Positions 9,249-17,239 are shown, counted from the stretch's first letter. The stretch is 64,000 nt of DNA from CALGTL01 sp963579135 (GCA_963579135.1 CAUZFB010000009.1:1-64000), one strand, 5' to 3'. Made by a program: numbers and translations. The notes: generated from the sequence alone by a model not told the origin.

Positions 9249-10607
9249 CTAAACCCGAGTGGCACCCATGGCGCGGAGTTGTTGGCGGATAGCGTCGGGG
9301 AGGTCGGGGAGGGGGACGCGGATTTGGTCCATGGTGTCGCGGTTGCGGATGGTGACGGCGTTGTCGTTTTCGACGGTTTCGAAGTCGACGGTGACGCAGA
9401 GGGGCGTGCCGATCTCGTCCTGGCGGCGGTAGCGCCTGCCTATGGATTGGGCGTCGTCATACTGGGCGCGGAATAGCTTGCGTACGGTGTCGTGTACCTC
9501 GCGCGCTTTGGGCACGAGCTTGTCGTTGCGGGACAGCGGCAGCACGGCAACCTGCACGGGCGCGATGTCTGGGTGGAACCGTAAGACCACTCGAATGTCC
9601 TCTTTGCCGCCTTCGGGGCCAACGGACTCTTCGTCGTAGGCGTCGACGAGGATGGCCAGCGCGGCGCGGTCGGCACCGAGGGCGGGCTCGACGACGTAGG
9701 GCCAGTAGTGCTCGTTGAGCTCTTGGTCGAAGTACCTGAGCTTCTTGCCACTGTGCTGTTCGTGGCGGCTGAGGTCGAAGTCCGTTCGGTTGGCGATGCC
9801 CTCAAGCTCCGACCAGCCCCACGGGAAGTTGTACTCGACGTCAGTGGCGCCCTTGGCGTAGTGCGCTAGCTCTTCCTGGTCATGGGGGCGCGTCCGTAGA
9901 TTCTCGACGCGGACGCCTAGGTCGATGAACCACTGGAAGCGGGTCTTGATCCAGTACTCGTACCACTCGTCGTCCTCGCCGGGCTTGATGAAGAACTCCA
10001 TCTCCATCTGCTCGAACTCGCGGGTGCGGAAGATGAAGTTGCCGGGCGTGATCTCGTTGCGGAACGACTTGCCTATCTGCGCGATGCCGAAGGGCACTTT
10101 TTTGCGGGTCGCGACGATGACGTTGTCGAAGTTGATGAAGATGCCCTGGGCGGTCTCTGGGCGCAGCCATACTTTGCTGGCGGTGTCCTGCACCGGACCT
10201 GCGTAGGTCTCGAACATGAGGTTGAACATGCGGGCCTCGGACAGCGTTGCTCCGTCGTCGGGGCACTTGAGGACGATGTGAGCCCCGTCGACGGTCTCGC
10301 CCAGGGCCTCGATGAGGTGGTCTTCCCTGTACCGCTTGTGGCACGTAGGGCACTCGACGAGGGGGTCGGTGAAGCCTTCAGCGTGGCCGCTGGCGATCCA
10401 GACTTCGGGGGACTGGATAATGGCGGAGTCGAGGCCGACGATGTCGTCGCGGTCGTAAACCATGGAGCGCCACCAAGCTTCTTTGACGTTGCGTTTGAGC
10501 TCGACGCCCAGCGGGCCGTAGTCCCACGTGGAACCGATGCCGCCGTAGATCTCGCTGCTGGGGAATACGAAGCCGCGACGCTTGGCGAGCGAAACGATCT
10601 TCGTCAT
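9249..10607 (-). CDS. glyS: Glycine-tRNA ligase, single-chain type
   Basis: Class II aminoacyl-tRNA synthetase of the homodimeric (GlyRS1, glyQS) type that charges tRNA-Gly. It has the N-terminal KRRGFVFPSSEIYGG and YDYGPLG-like (WDYGPLG) block, motif 2 around FRNEITP with EFEQMEMEFF, a CxxC pair in VECPTCHKRY, and a C-terminal anticodon-binding domain. The frame is open to 10694, but I place the start at ATG 10607, where the family N-terminus (MTKIVSLAKRRG) begins; this gives 452 aa, the usual length. It is divergent from the MFS gene at 10777. Confidence 0.95.
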   Translation of the reverse strand: MTKIVSLAKRRGFVFPSSEIYGGIGSTWDYGPLGVELKRNVKEAWWRSMVYDRDDIVGLDSAIIQSPEVWIASGHAEGFTDPLVECPTCHKRYREDHLIEALGETVDGAHIVLKCPDDGATLSEARMFNLMFETYAGPVQDTASKVWLRPETAQGIFINFDNVIVATRKKVPFGIAQIGKSFRNEITPGNFIFRTREFEQMEMEFFIKPGEDDEWYEYWIKTRFQWFIDLGVRVENLRTRPHDQEELAHYAKGATDVEYNFPWGWSELEGIANRTDFDLSRHEQHSGKKLRYFDQELNEHYWPYVVEPALGADRAALAILVDAYDEESVGPEGGKEDIRVVLRFHPDIAPVQVAVLPLSRNDKLVPKAREVHDTVRKLFRAQYDDAQSIGRRYRRQDEIGTPLCVTVDFETVENDNAVTIRNRDTMDQIRVPLPDLPDAIRQQLRAMGATRV

Positions 10608-10776
10608 GTCTACTTTGGTGAGGTGTCTGGTAGTCAAGGTACGGCTCCGCTGTGCGAGTCGCGCGCAGCCGGCCGCTGCGCGCGCGAACGTCAATTATGC
10701 GGTCTGGTCGCTGATAGGGCCAAGTGCGCGGGCTTCGGCGTGGTACGCTGCCTGAACCCCAACGCAACGGATACCC

Positions 10777-12069
10777 ATGCAGCCGACACCCAAAATCGTA
10801 GCGCGATTCCCCTTCTATTACGGGTGGATAATCGTGGCTGCGGTTGCGCTTTCCATGACCGCTTCATCGGCGACAGCCGCGCCGGTGTTCAGCATCTTCA
10901 TCGAGCCGTGGTCCAAGGAGTTCGGCTGGTCACGCACGGCGATATCCGGGGTGTTCAGCTTCGCGACGGTCATGGCAGCGTTCGTCGGCCCGCTGGTTGG
11001 GCGTGGGCTCGATCGCTATGGCGGGCGCGTGATCCTGGGCGTGGGCACGTTGCTCATCGCCGGTTCGCTCATCTCCATCAGCTTCGCATCCAACCTGGTG
11101 TTCCTGTACGCGGCATTTTCCGTGGGCCGCATGGCCATGATGAACATCCAGAACCTGGCATCTCATACGGTTATCGCCAACTGGTTCATTCAACGCCGCG
11201 CCTTTGCCACCGCTATGGTTATCAACGGCAATCGGCTCGGCCTCGCGTTCTGGCCCGTGATTGCGGGAGCGGTGGTGCTGACGTGGGGATGGCGCCCAGC
11301 GTTCTGGGTGCTGGGGCTGAGCGTGGCGGTGCTCGCTATGGTGCCGTTTATTTTCGTCGTGGCGCGCCGCCCCGATGAGGTCGGCCTCTACCCCGACGGC
11401 CGTGCGCCTCTGCCGCTGGAGCCAGGGGAGAAGGCTCGATTCACCGAACACTCTTGGACGGCGAAGGAGGCTGTGCGCACGCGCGCCTTCTGGCTGCTGA
11501 TGGCAGCGCACACGGGCATGATGATCGCAGGCGGTGGGAGCGGCGTGCACCGCGTTCCGTTTTTCGTGGGGCAAGGGCTCGATGGCTCGCTGGTGGGACC
11601 GATGCTGTTCGTGCAGGCGATGGGAATGATGACGGGTGGATTCGTTGCTGCGGCGCTCATGCGGCGTTACCCGCAGCGACGGGTGATCGGCATGTTCATG
11701 CTGGGCACGTCGGCGATGATGTTCCTGATTTTGGACGTGCCGGCCAACGGGATGGCGATCGCTTACGGTTTCGGCGAGGGTATGTTCAGCGGTGGCTCGT
11801 TCGCGATGCTCCCGGTGATTTACGCCGACTACTTCGGGCGGTTGTCGATCGGTACGATACGTGGGCTGACCCACCCGGTGGTGATGGTGGCGAACGCGGC
11901 TGGTCCACTGGCCGCTGGCATTATCTTTGACTTACGCGGGGAGTACTCGCTGGCGTTCCAGGTGTTCGGTGTGGTGACGTTCATCGGAGCGACGCTGGTC
12001 TGGTTCGCGAAGCCGCCACGTAGGCCCGTTGACAGCCCCGCCGACGGTGAGGACACTGGCGCGCGATAG
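10777..12069 (+). CDS. Major facilitator superfamily transporter (oxalate/formate or monocarboxylate type)
   Basis: This 430-aa transporter has about 12 hydrophobic segments. The FPFYYGWIIVAA opening and the FSIFIEPWSKEFGWSR segment are typical of the OxlT/MCT-like MFS group that moves carboxylates; the actual substrate is unknown. The repeat-like loop GRGLDRYGGR sits between TM2 and TM3. The stop precedes the rhodanese start by 26 bases, and that gap contains a clear Shine-Dalgarno site, so the two genes may be cotranscribed. A -10-like TACGCT lies about 30 bases upstream. Confidence 0.85.
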   Translation: MQPTPKIVARFPFYYGWIIVAAVALSMTASSATAAPVFSIFIEPWSKEFGWSRTAISGVFSFATVMAAFVGPLVGRGLDRYGGRVILGVGTLLIAGSLISISFASNLVFLYAAFSVGRMAMMNIQNLASHTVIANWFIQRRAFATAMVINGNRLGLAFWPVIAGAVVLTWGWRPAFWVLGLSVAVLAMVPFIFVVARRPDEVGLYPDGRAPLPLEPGEKARFTEHSWTAKEAVRTRAFWLLMAAHTGMMIAGGGSGVHRVPFFVGQGLDGSLVGPMLFVQAMGMMTGGFVAAALMRRYPQRRVIGMFMLGTSAMMFLILDVPANGMAIAYGFGEGMFSGGSFAMLPVIYADYFGRLSIGTIRGLTHPVVMVANAAGPLAAGIIFDLRGEYSLAFQVFGVVTFIGATLVWFAKPPRRPVDSPADGEDTGAR

Positions 12070-12095
12070 GATTCGCATCTGTTTAGGAGAATCGA

Positions 12096-12920
12096 ATGGC
12101 TGAATACGCAGCACCTGAGCTTCTAGTGGACACAGCCTGGGTGGCAGAACACCTGAATGATCCCAACGTCCGCATCGTCGAGATGATCCAGGACCGTGCC
12201 CCCTTCGCCGAGGGCCACATCCCTGGCGCGGTGGTTTCTCCCGATTGGCAGATTAAGGGCTCCGAGAACACCAAACTGGTGGCTCCACCAGACGAGGCGA
12301 AAGCTTGGTTCGAGTCGGTGGGTATCGGCGACGATACGCTGGTGATCGGTTACGACCGGATGCGCAATCGTGATGCGGCGCGCCTCTGGTGGGTGTTGAC
12401 GTACTACGGTCACACCAACGTGAAGGTCCTCAACGGGGGCTGGAAGAAATGGAGCGCTGAGGGCAGGCCGTCCGAGTCGGGCGATTCCGTGGTGCCCGCA
12501 GGTGCGACGACTTTCACTCCCAAGCCGGCGAACCACGCGATTGAGTCGACGGTGGACAGGCTGAAGGCAGCGATTGGCCAGAGCGATACGCTGATTTGGG
12601 ATACGCGGACGATTGAGGAGTACACGGGGGCGAATGACCGTGGAAACGCGCACGGGGGCCACGTACCGGGCGCGGTGCACCTGGAGTGGGTCGGCCTCGT
12701 GAATGAGGACGATCACACGTTTAAGTCGGCGGACGATCTGGCTGCGCTACTGGCGCCGCTGGGATTCAGCTCAGAACGAACGGTTCACGCCTACTGACAG
12801 GGTGGTATCCGTGCGGCGCACGGAGCGTTCACGCTGACTTTGCTCGGGTACTCCAGCGTGTGCATGTACGACGGTTCGATGGGTGAGTGGGCCAATCGCG
12901 ACGACACTCCGCTGCAGTAG
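12096..12920 (+). CDS. Rhodanese/mercaptopyruvate sulfurtransferase with probable selenocysteine (TGA at 12795)
   Basis: Two-domain sulfurtransferase that moves sulfane sulfur through an active-site cysteine persulfide. The N-domain has EGHIPGAV and the C-domain has WDTRTIEEY and GHVPGAVHLEW. The standard reading stops at TGA 12795-12797 after 233 aa, just before the catalytic loop. The frame then continues QGGIRAAHGAF, LTLLGY, YDGSMGEWANRDDTP and ends at TAG 12918-12920, giving the normal 274 aa. TGA is codon 234, exactly where the catalytic Cys sits. A stem-loop TCCGTGC-GGC-GCACGGA (12808-12824) starts its loop 17 bases after TGA, with G first, as in bacterial SECIS elements. I infer a selenoprotein; the alternative is a nonsense mutation. 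Start ATG 12096 follows TAGGAGA. Confidence 0.75.
12795..12824 (+). promoter_or_regulatory. Candidate bacterial SECIS element with recoded TGA
   Basis: TGA at 12795-12797 is followed by a seven-base-pair perfect stem (TCCGTGC 12808-12814, GCACGGA 12818-12824) capped by the loop GGC. Seventeen bases separate the TGA from the loop, the same spacing I recall for Escherichia coli fdhF. The loop begins with G, as the bacterial SECIS consensus requires. selA, selB, selD and tRNA-Sec are not in the window. Confidence 0.6.
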
Positions 12921-12972
12921 GGCGCCGGTTGGCCAGCTGAATGGTTGCATGGACTCGTGAAAGAGGTAGAGA

Positions 12973-13005
12973 AGAGGCCCGGTGCAAATTGCGCCGGGCC
13001 TCTTT
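12973..13005. terminator. Terminator between rhodanese and the SIMPL gene
   Basis: A 14-bp stem (AAGAGGCCCGGTGC with GCGCCGGGCCTCTT, one G-U pair) has a five-base loop. It lies about 50 bases after the TAG at 12920 and also before the convergent SIMPL gene end, so it can serve both. It sits at the right distance for a transcript that includes the readthrough part of the rhodanese gene. Confidence 0.7.
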
Positions 13006-13056
13006 GCAGAGTGTGCGCCCCTCGTCATGGGCGCGAGGGGTACGCTGGGGCGATAG

Positions 13057-13932
13057 CTAGTCGATGCTGAACACCGTTTGCACGCTTACGCGGACATGGA
13101 GGTCACCCGCCAGAATCTGCGTTGGGGGCGCTGCTCCGTCCATGGCTGCGGTGGCGAAGGCTTCTGCGCGGACGGTCTTGGGGTACCGCGTGCCGCTCGT
13201 CTCGACGATCGACACCAGCTTGCCGCGATCCACGCCAGTCACGCTGGCGTAGAGATCCGCCTTGGCGACGGCGTCACGGAGCGCGAGCTCGCGGGCCTGG
13301 GCCTCAAGGGCTGAGCCATCGTCGATGGTGAACGAGATGTTGTTCAGGCGCGCGGCGTCGCCGCCGGCGTCCGCAACGCTGTCCACGATCGTGCCGATGT
13401 TGTCGAGGTCACGGATGGTCACGCTGAGGGTGTTCGTGACGTGGTAGCCGACCAGTCTGCGTTGGGAACGCGTGACCTTCTGTCCGTTCTCGAGGGTTGT
13501 GACCACCTGGTCGTGGGTGTATTCAGGTTGGATGTTGAAGAACTGCGTCTGCAGGTCGGCGTCGTCAACGCCCGCAGCCCGCAGCACCGCGATCATCGCG
13601 GCCATGGCCACGGCAGCTTCGCCGCGTGCGCCGGAGACCGTCGTTGCGAAGGTCTCGATGCCGAGGGACATGACGGAAATGTCAGGCTGTCCCTCGACAA
13701 CCCCTACGCCTGTGGCCTGGATGCCGGTAGTGGTGCCGAACCCAGAGTACGAGTTCGCACCCCGCGCCAGTGCTTCCATCTGCGCGTTGCTCAATCCACC
13801 GATCAGGCCCGCGAGGGAGTCCTGGTCGTTGTCCTCGCCGGAGCAGGCTGTTAGTAGCAGCGTCAGCGCTAGGGCCATGGCTGCGAGCGTGCCAATCTTG
13901 ATTGCTCTCTGTGATCGGTTCGTGTTGCTCAT
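13057..13932 (-). CDS. SIMPL-domain (DUF541) lipoprotein
   Basis: Exported protein of 291 aa. The N-terminus has a basic start, a hydrophobic stretch and a lipobox L-T-A-C30, so it should be lipid-anchored on the cell surface. From about residue 70 it matches the SIMPL pattern: ATGVGVVEGQPDISVMSLGIE, then GVDDADLQTQFFNIQPEY and the SVTIRDLDNIGTIVD segment, ending with the RAEA/VSVQTVF strand. SIMPL proteins are linked to oxidative or envelope stress but lack a defined reaction. It lies downstream of an ECF sigma/anti-sigma pair on the same strand, 216 bases away, which makes it a plausible regulon member. Confidence 0.88.
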   Translation of the reverse strand: MSNTNRSQRAIKIGTLAAMALALTLLLTACSGEDNDQDSLAGLIGGLSNAQMEALARGANSYSGFGTTTGIQATGVGVVEGQPDISVMSLGIETFATTVSGARGEAAVAMAAMIAVLRAAGVDDADLQTQFFNIQPEYTHDQVVTTLENGQKVTRSQRRLVGYHVTNTLSVTIRDLDNIGTIVDSVADAGGDAARLNNISFTIDDGSALEAQARELALRDAVAKADLYASVTGVDRGKLVSIVETSGTRYPKTVRAEAFATAAMDGAAPPTQILAGDLHVRVSVQTVFSID

Positions 13933-14100
13933 CGTTTTCCTCCGAATGGTCGTGATATTGTTCGCTGTGGTGGAGCGGCGTTCAGGGGTAAGACGAGGGA
14001 GGGTTGCGGAAAGTTCCCTCCTTGGGTCGGTGCCCTGATGGACGCCTGTGCTGGAAGGAATCTTGGCGCTTCCGGGCGTTGGTGTGCTTACCCTCCCGGG

Positions 14101-14120
14101 ACCCTCTATCGCTGCGTCCG
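14101..14120. repeat. Intergenic repeat ACCCTCTATCGCTGCGTCCG, copy 1
   Basis: This 20-mer matches 20242-20261 at 18 of 20 positions. Both copies are preceded by a CCCTCC-rich tract and followed by G-rich sequence, and both lie between genes. They look like members of a small dispersed intergenic repeat. Confidence 0.45.
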
Positions 14121-14148
14121 GGGGCGACGATCCCCAAGGGGTAAGCGC

Positions 14149-14907
14149 TTAGGTAGTGGCGTGCGAGCGCCAGGTGACGGCGACGACGGCTAGCGCGAGG
14201 AGAGCTGTGGTGAAGCTCGCGGTAAGCAGCGCCCACTCTAGGGCTGAGCGGTCGTTGGTTACCGTGGAATCACTACTGAGGGTCGTTTTTGGCGCGAACT
14301 CGCCCTGGGGCAGCGACGGAACTGCAGCGATGATCGCCCCGTCCTTGGCGGGCGCCGGAGCGAGCGCTGTGCTGTCGACTCGTTCCGTGGCGTCAGCGTC
14401 CACGTTGGGCGGAGGTGCTGTGGTGATTAAGGATTGCCGATTGGTGGGTGGGTAGGACGCTATGCTGGTTGAGGTGCCTCCCGCTTTCTCGGAGGCGCTG
14501 GCAGCGGATTCTACCGACGGTGCGAGGGAGTCGGCAGCCAACGATGGGGTGACGGTCGTGGGGGATGCCAGCAGGACGCTGAGGCCCACGAGCGCGACAA
14601 GAACCATGGCGGCGGCGGCGGTCACGACCTGCATGGCGCGCAGGAGCTTGGTGATACCGCTAGGCTCGCTGACGTGGATCGTACGGGGTGCGTAGGGCAG
14701 GGCGAAGGACCGTGGGACGGCGACGAAAGGCTCGGCCCGCAGTAGCGTGCGAACCGCTAGCTGCTTACGCAGGTCTGCCGTGCAGTCCGCGCACGCCGCC
14801 AGATGCCGCGTCAGCTTGGCATCGTTAGCAACGCTGATAACACTGTCGACGTGCTCGGTGAGGAGCATTTCGTACTGTGAATGGCGGTTGCTAAATATTC
14901 CTATCAT
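14149..14907 (-). CDS. Zinc-binding membrane anti-sigma factor
   Basis: This 252-aa protein has the anti-sigma zinc motif H35-x3-C39-x2-C42 (RHLAACADC) in its N-terminal cytoplasmic part. A hydrophobic segment of about 22 residues (VVTAAAAMVLVALVGLSVLL) follows near residue 95, then a low-complexity Ser/Ala/Thr-rich linker and a second hydrophobic segment near the C-terminus. It should hold the ECF sigma factor encoded 21 bases upstream and release it on an envelope signal. The presence of two membrane segments, with the linker between them outside, is somewhat unusual for this family. Confidence 0.85.
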   Translation of the reverse strand: MIGIFSNRHSQYEMLLTEHVDSVISVANDAKLTRHLAACADCTADLRKQLAVRTLLRAEPFVAVPRSFALPYAPRTIHVSEPSGITKLLRAMQVVTAAAAMVLVALVGLSVLLASPTTVTPSLAADSLAPSVESAASASEKAGGTSTSIASYPPTNRQSLITTAPPPNVDADATERVDSTALAPAPAKDGAIIAAVPSLPQGEFAPKTTLSSDSTVTNDRSALEWALLTASFTTALLALAVVAVTWRSHATT

Positions 14908-14928
14908 TTGGCGCTCATTTAGCCTTCT

Positions 14929-15570
14929 TCATAAACTAGGACGGCCTGCGTCGGCTGAAAGTTCCCACACCGGACGGAGCAGCTCTTTCAGGCGCTGCCG
15001 ACCTCTGAACAACCGCGATTTCACCGTTCCCAACGATGCTCCGGTGATGCGAGAAGCCTCTTCATAGTCCATCTGCTGGAGATCGACGAGGGTCACTACA
15101 AGGCGTTGGTCGTCTGGAAGGTGATCGATCGCCTCTCGGACCAGGCGTGATGTCTCCGCATGCTCGGCCTGCTCCTCCGGCAGGCCGTCGGGCTGGTGCC
15201 AAGGGCCGCCCGGGTCGCCGCCTTCGATGTAGGCCTCCAACGACGATGTCCGCTTGTGGGCGGGGGAGCGGAGGATGTCACGAGAGCGGTTGGCGACGAT
15301 CGCGAGGAGCCACGACTTGAGGCTGCCGCCTCGGTACCCGGAGAGGTTGCGGTAGGCGGAGAAGAACGCCTCCTGGGTGACGTCTTCGGCGAGCGAAGGG
15401 TCACGGAGCATGCGAAGGGAGAGGTTGTAGGCGAGGTACTGGTAGCGCTCGACGATGGCGTTGAAAGCGACGAGGTCGCCCGCCAACGCTTGGGTCATCC
15501 ACGCTTGTTCCTGCGCGCCAGCGGCCTCTGGTGAATCGTTTGGGGGCGTTATCGTCACTGCACTGTTCAC
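14929..15570 (-). CDS. ECF-family RNA polymerase sigma factor
   Basis: Extracytoplasmic-function sigma factor of 213 aa. Region 2 has RDPSLAEDVTQEAFFSAYRN and the RGGSLKSWLLAIVANRSRD core-binding and -10-reading helix. Region 4 has DYEEASRITGASLGTVKSRL, a helix-turn-helix for the -35 element. The start is GTG 15570. It forms an operon with the anti-sigma gene 21 bases downstream and is divergent from lepB. The shared intergenic space contains a tandem 13-bp repeat and a 14-bp palindrome, which are candidates for autoregulation. Confidence 0.93.
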   Translation of the reverse strand: MNSAVTITPPNDSPEAAGAQEQAWMTQALAGDLVAFNAIVERYQYLAYNLSLRMLRDPSLAEDVTQEAFFSAYRNLSGYRGGSLKSWLLAIVANRSRDILRSPAHKRTSSLEAYIEGGDPGGPWHQPDGLPEEQAEHAETSRLVREAIDHLPDDQRLVVTLVDLQQMDYEEASRITGASLGTVKSRLFRGRQRLKELLRPVWELSADAGRPSL

Positions 15571-15629
15571 CCTCGTGGGTGCTGGCGGAGTTTAGCATCC
15601 AGAATCAGCATTCAGCGGTACCACTCAGA

Positions 15630-15655
15630 ACTGGCGTTCAGAACTGGTATTCAGA
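15630..15655. repeat. Two tandem 13-bp repeats upstream of sigma and lepB
   Basis: ACTGGCGTTCAGA (15630-15642) and ACTGGTATTCAGA (15643-15655) are adjacent, with further TTCAG/CTCAGA pieces just upstream (15611, 15624). They sit between the divergent ECF sigma and lepB genes and could be binding sites for a regulator or for the sigma factor. Confidence 0.4.
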
Positions 15656-15667
15656 TCGGGCCGACTA

Positions 15668-15681
15668 CCACGTTAACGTGG
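15668..15681. promoter_or_regulatory. Palindromic operator candidate CCACGTTAACGTGG
   Basis: A perfect 14-bp palindrome whose last base is 21 bases upstream of the extended -10 of lepB, so it lies at about -49 to -36 relative to the predicted start of transcription. That position suits a dimeric regulator. No protein is identified. Confidence 0.4.
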
Positions 15682-15701
15682 CCGTTACCTGTTGGAACCG
15701 C

Positions 15702-15710
15702 TGATATAAT
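15702..15710 (+). promoter_or_regulatory. Extended -10 promoter for leaderless lepB
   Basis: TG-A-TATAAT is a perfect extended -10. Six bases separate it from the lepB ATG (15717), so transcription should start at or next to the A of the start codon. No Shine-Dalgarno sequence precedes the ATG, which agrees with a leaderless mRNA. The -35 region is weak. Confidence 0.65.
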
Positions 15711-15716
15711 CGGTAG

Positions 15717-16310
15717 ATGCGAGCCGTTATGCGTGAAGTGATCGAGACCGTCGCCTTAGCGGTTTTTCTTGTCGTTGTGATCCAGTCGGCGGCGGTGAAC
15801 TTCCGGGTGGAGGGTCCCAGCATGGAACCGCTTCTGCTGAGCGGTGACAGGGTTGTGGTCAGCAAGGTCGTTTACACCGAGATCGACGCCGAGCACGCCG
15901 CTGGCTACCTTCCGGTCGTTGACGCCGAGGTTGGCCAGATATGGCGCCCATTCGGCAATCTTTCCTACGGTGACATCATCGTGTTCAAGTGGCCCCGCGA
16001 CCCGCGTCAAAACTTTGTGAAGCGCGTCATTGGCCTGCCCGGCGACCGTATCCGGATAGAACTTGGGACGGTGTTCGTGAACGACAAGGCGATAGACGAA
16101 CCGTACGTTGATTACCCACTCCGGCAATCGATCAGCGAACGTGTTGTCAAGCAGGACTCCTACTTCGTGATGGGTGACAATCGCTTGCGAAGCGATGACT
16201 CCCGTCACTGGGGTACAGTCCCCGTGGAGAACGTTATCGGCAAGGTCTTGGTCGCATACTGGCCTTCTAGCCGCTTTTCCACGCTGGAGACGGCGCTGCC
16301 CGCATTGTAG
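15717..16310 (+). CDS. lepB: Signal peptidase I
   Basis: Membrane serine protease that removes signal peptides from exported proteins. The 197-aa chain has one N-terminal membrane segment (about 8-24). The catalytic Ser is S35 in VEGPSMEP and the general-base Lys is K102 in VKRVIGLPGD. The late box MGDNRLRSDDSRHWG matches the family GDNR...DSR box. It is a normal short bacterial LepB. It stands just before tRNA-Lys. Initiation appears leaderless. Confidence 0.95.
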   Translation: MRAVMREVIETVALAVFLVVVIQSAAVNFRVEGPSMEPLLLSGDRVVVSKVVYTEIDAEHAAGYLPVVDAEVGQIWRPFGNLSYGDIIVFKWPRDPRQNFVKRVIGLPGDRIRIELGTVFVNDKAIDEPYVDYPLRQSISERVVKQDSYFVMGDNRLRSDDSRHWGTVPVENVIGKVLVAYWPSSRFSTLETALPAL

Positions 16311-16339
16311 GTCGTAAGCCGTGTAAGATTGGTTCCGCT

Positions 16340-16416
16340 GCCCCCATAGCTCAGTTGGTTAGAGCGCCTGACTTTTAATCAGGGCGTCACAGGTTCGAGT
16401 CCTGTTGGGGGCACCA
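16340..16416 (+). tRNA. tRNA-Lys (anticodon TTT)
   Basis: A complete cloverleaf of 77 bases with encoded CCA. The acceptor stem is GCCCCCA/TGGGGGC. The D arm contains TAGCTCAGTTGGTTAGAGC, the anticodon stem CCTGA/TCAGG encloses CTTTTAA with TTT as anticodon, and the T arm has GGTTCGAGTCC. A -10-like TAAGAT lies at 16324-16329, so it is probably transcribed from its own promoter downstream of lepB. Confidence 0.98.
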
Positions 16417-16468
16417 AAGCAAGCACCGCGTGGAGTGTCCAAGCCACGGCGGTCGCGGGAGGAATGAC

Positions 16469-16816
16469 ATGGCAGATCTTGCAACATTCAAGTACGACGG
16501 CCCCGATGCACCGCAGGTCCGCAGGCGCGGTGAGCGAGGCGACTCCCACGATCTGATCACCAACGAGCGAGTGATCAGCACGATCCAGATTATGAAGAAG
16601 GGCCAGGGCAATAGCATGCACGCCCACACCGACCAGGATGGCTACTGGTTCGTGCTGAGCGGCCGGGCCCGTTTCCATGGTGTTGGCGAAGAGATCCTCG
16701 CGGAGGTCGGCGCTCACGAGGGCGTCTACGTTCCCAACCACACGCGCTATTGGTTCGAGAGCGTCGACGATGAGCCGCTGCAGATCCTGCGAGTGAGCCA
16801 GTTGATCCCCGCCTAG
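16469..16816 (+). CDS. Small cupin-domain protein
   Basis: Single-domain cupin of 115 aa, probably metal-binding, function unknown. Cupin motif 1 is in SMHAHTDQDGYWFVLSG, with two His and a downstream position for Glu replaced by Gln/Asp. Motif 2 is HEGVYVPNHTRYWF. The frame is open from GTG 16430, but ATG 16469 has a GGGAGGA site five bases ahead and is preferred. It lies directly behind tRNA-Lys and ahead of a Rieske oxygenase remnant. Cupins of this type often accompany aromatic or small-molecule catabolic genes as dioxygenases, isomerases or sensors. Confidence 0.75.
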   Translation: MADLATFKYDGPDAPQVRRRGERGDSHDLITNERVISTIQIMKKGQGNSMHAHTDQDGYWFVLSGRARFHGVGEEILAEVGAHEGVYVPNHTRYWFESVDDEPLQILRVSQLIPA

Positions 16817-16982
16817 CGGTCAAGTATTGTTCACTGGCCTTTTATACCGTTGGGGCTCTCGTTCACGGAACGAACACACCGTGTGGGTACTCTATTCCCT
16901 AACGTGTGCCCACTGATGGGTGACTTTGATTCAGGCGGGTCAGTGGCTTCCATCGGCCGCATGCCATTACAGGGAGGCAAAG

Positions 16983-17061
16983 ATGCTGTCACAGGATGTG
17001 AATGACCGCTACACGAAGGTTGGGGCGGGAACTCCCACGGGGGAGTTGATGCGGCGCTGCT
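16983..17061 (+). pseudogene. 5' remnant of a Rieske ring-hydroxylating oxygenase
   Basis: ATG 16983, preceded by GGGAGGCAAAG, begins a frame reading MLSQDVND...GTPTGELMRRC and then a TGA at 17061. The intact oxygenase at 24328 begins MLSIRDNQ...GTPMGELMRRYW, so the first 25 residues match closely. The family's Y-W pair after MRR is C and stop here. No Rieske cysteine motif follows, and a strong hairpin lies 55 bases on. This looks like the preserved translation start of a gene whose body was deleted. Confidence 0.65.
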
Positions 17062-17115
17062 GACCGTCGCACGACCGCCGGCCAGTAGGGTTTGACGGAG
17101 AGTTAGCTGTTACTT

Positions 17116-17163
17116 GGCTGTAAAGAGGAGGCCCCTGTCATCAGGGGCCTCCTCTTTACAGCC
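17116..17163. terminator. 22-bp perfect hairpin terminator
   Basis: GGCTGTAAAGAGGAGGCCCCTG (17116-17137) and its exact complement (17142-17163) enclose the loop TCAT. The right arm ends CTCTTTACAGCC rather than in a clean T run. It follows the Rieske remnant and precedes the aminotransferase gene. The stem is far longer than the usual 6-12 bp. Confidence 0.7.
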
Positions 17164-17239
17164 GCTGGGGGAGGAGGGCGCCTGAGCTTGCTACCACTGT
17201 GGCGTCTGATATCGTTTCGTAGAACCTTTTTTGGAGCGC

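Noticed and set aside
10278..11378. Long plus-strand frame across the glyS 5' region and the MFS gene
   Set aside because: It is antisense to glyS and out of frame with the MFS gene; composition is the usual shadow of GC-rich coding sequence.
12771..13028. Minus-strand ORF antisense to the rhodanese end
   Set aside because: It would explain the region after the TGA, but the plus-strand frame carries clear rhodanese sequence through to 12920.
17059..17061. A second possible selenocysteine TGA in the Rieske remnant
   Set aside because: Nothing resembling an oxygenase follows in frame, and the codon replaces a tryptophan, not a cysteine.
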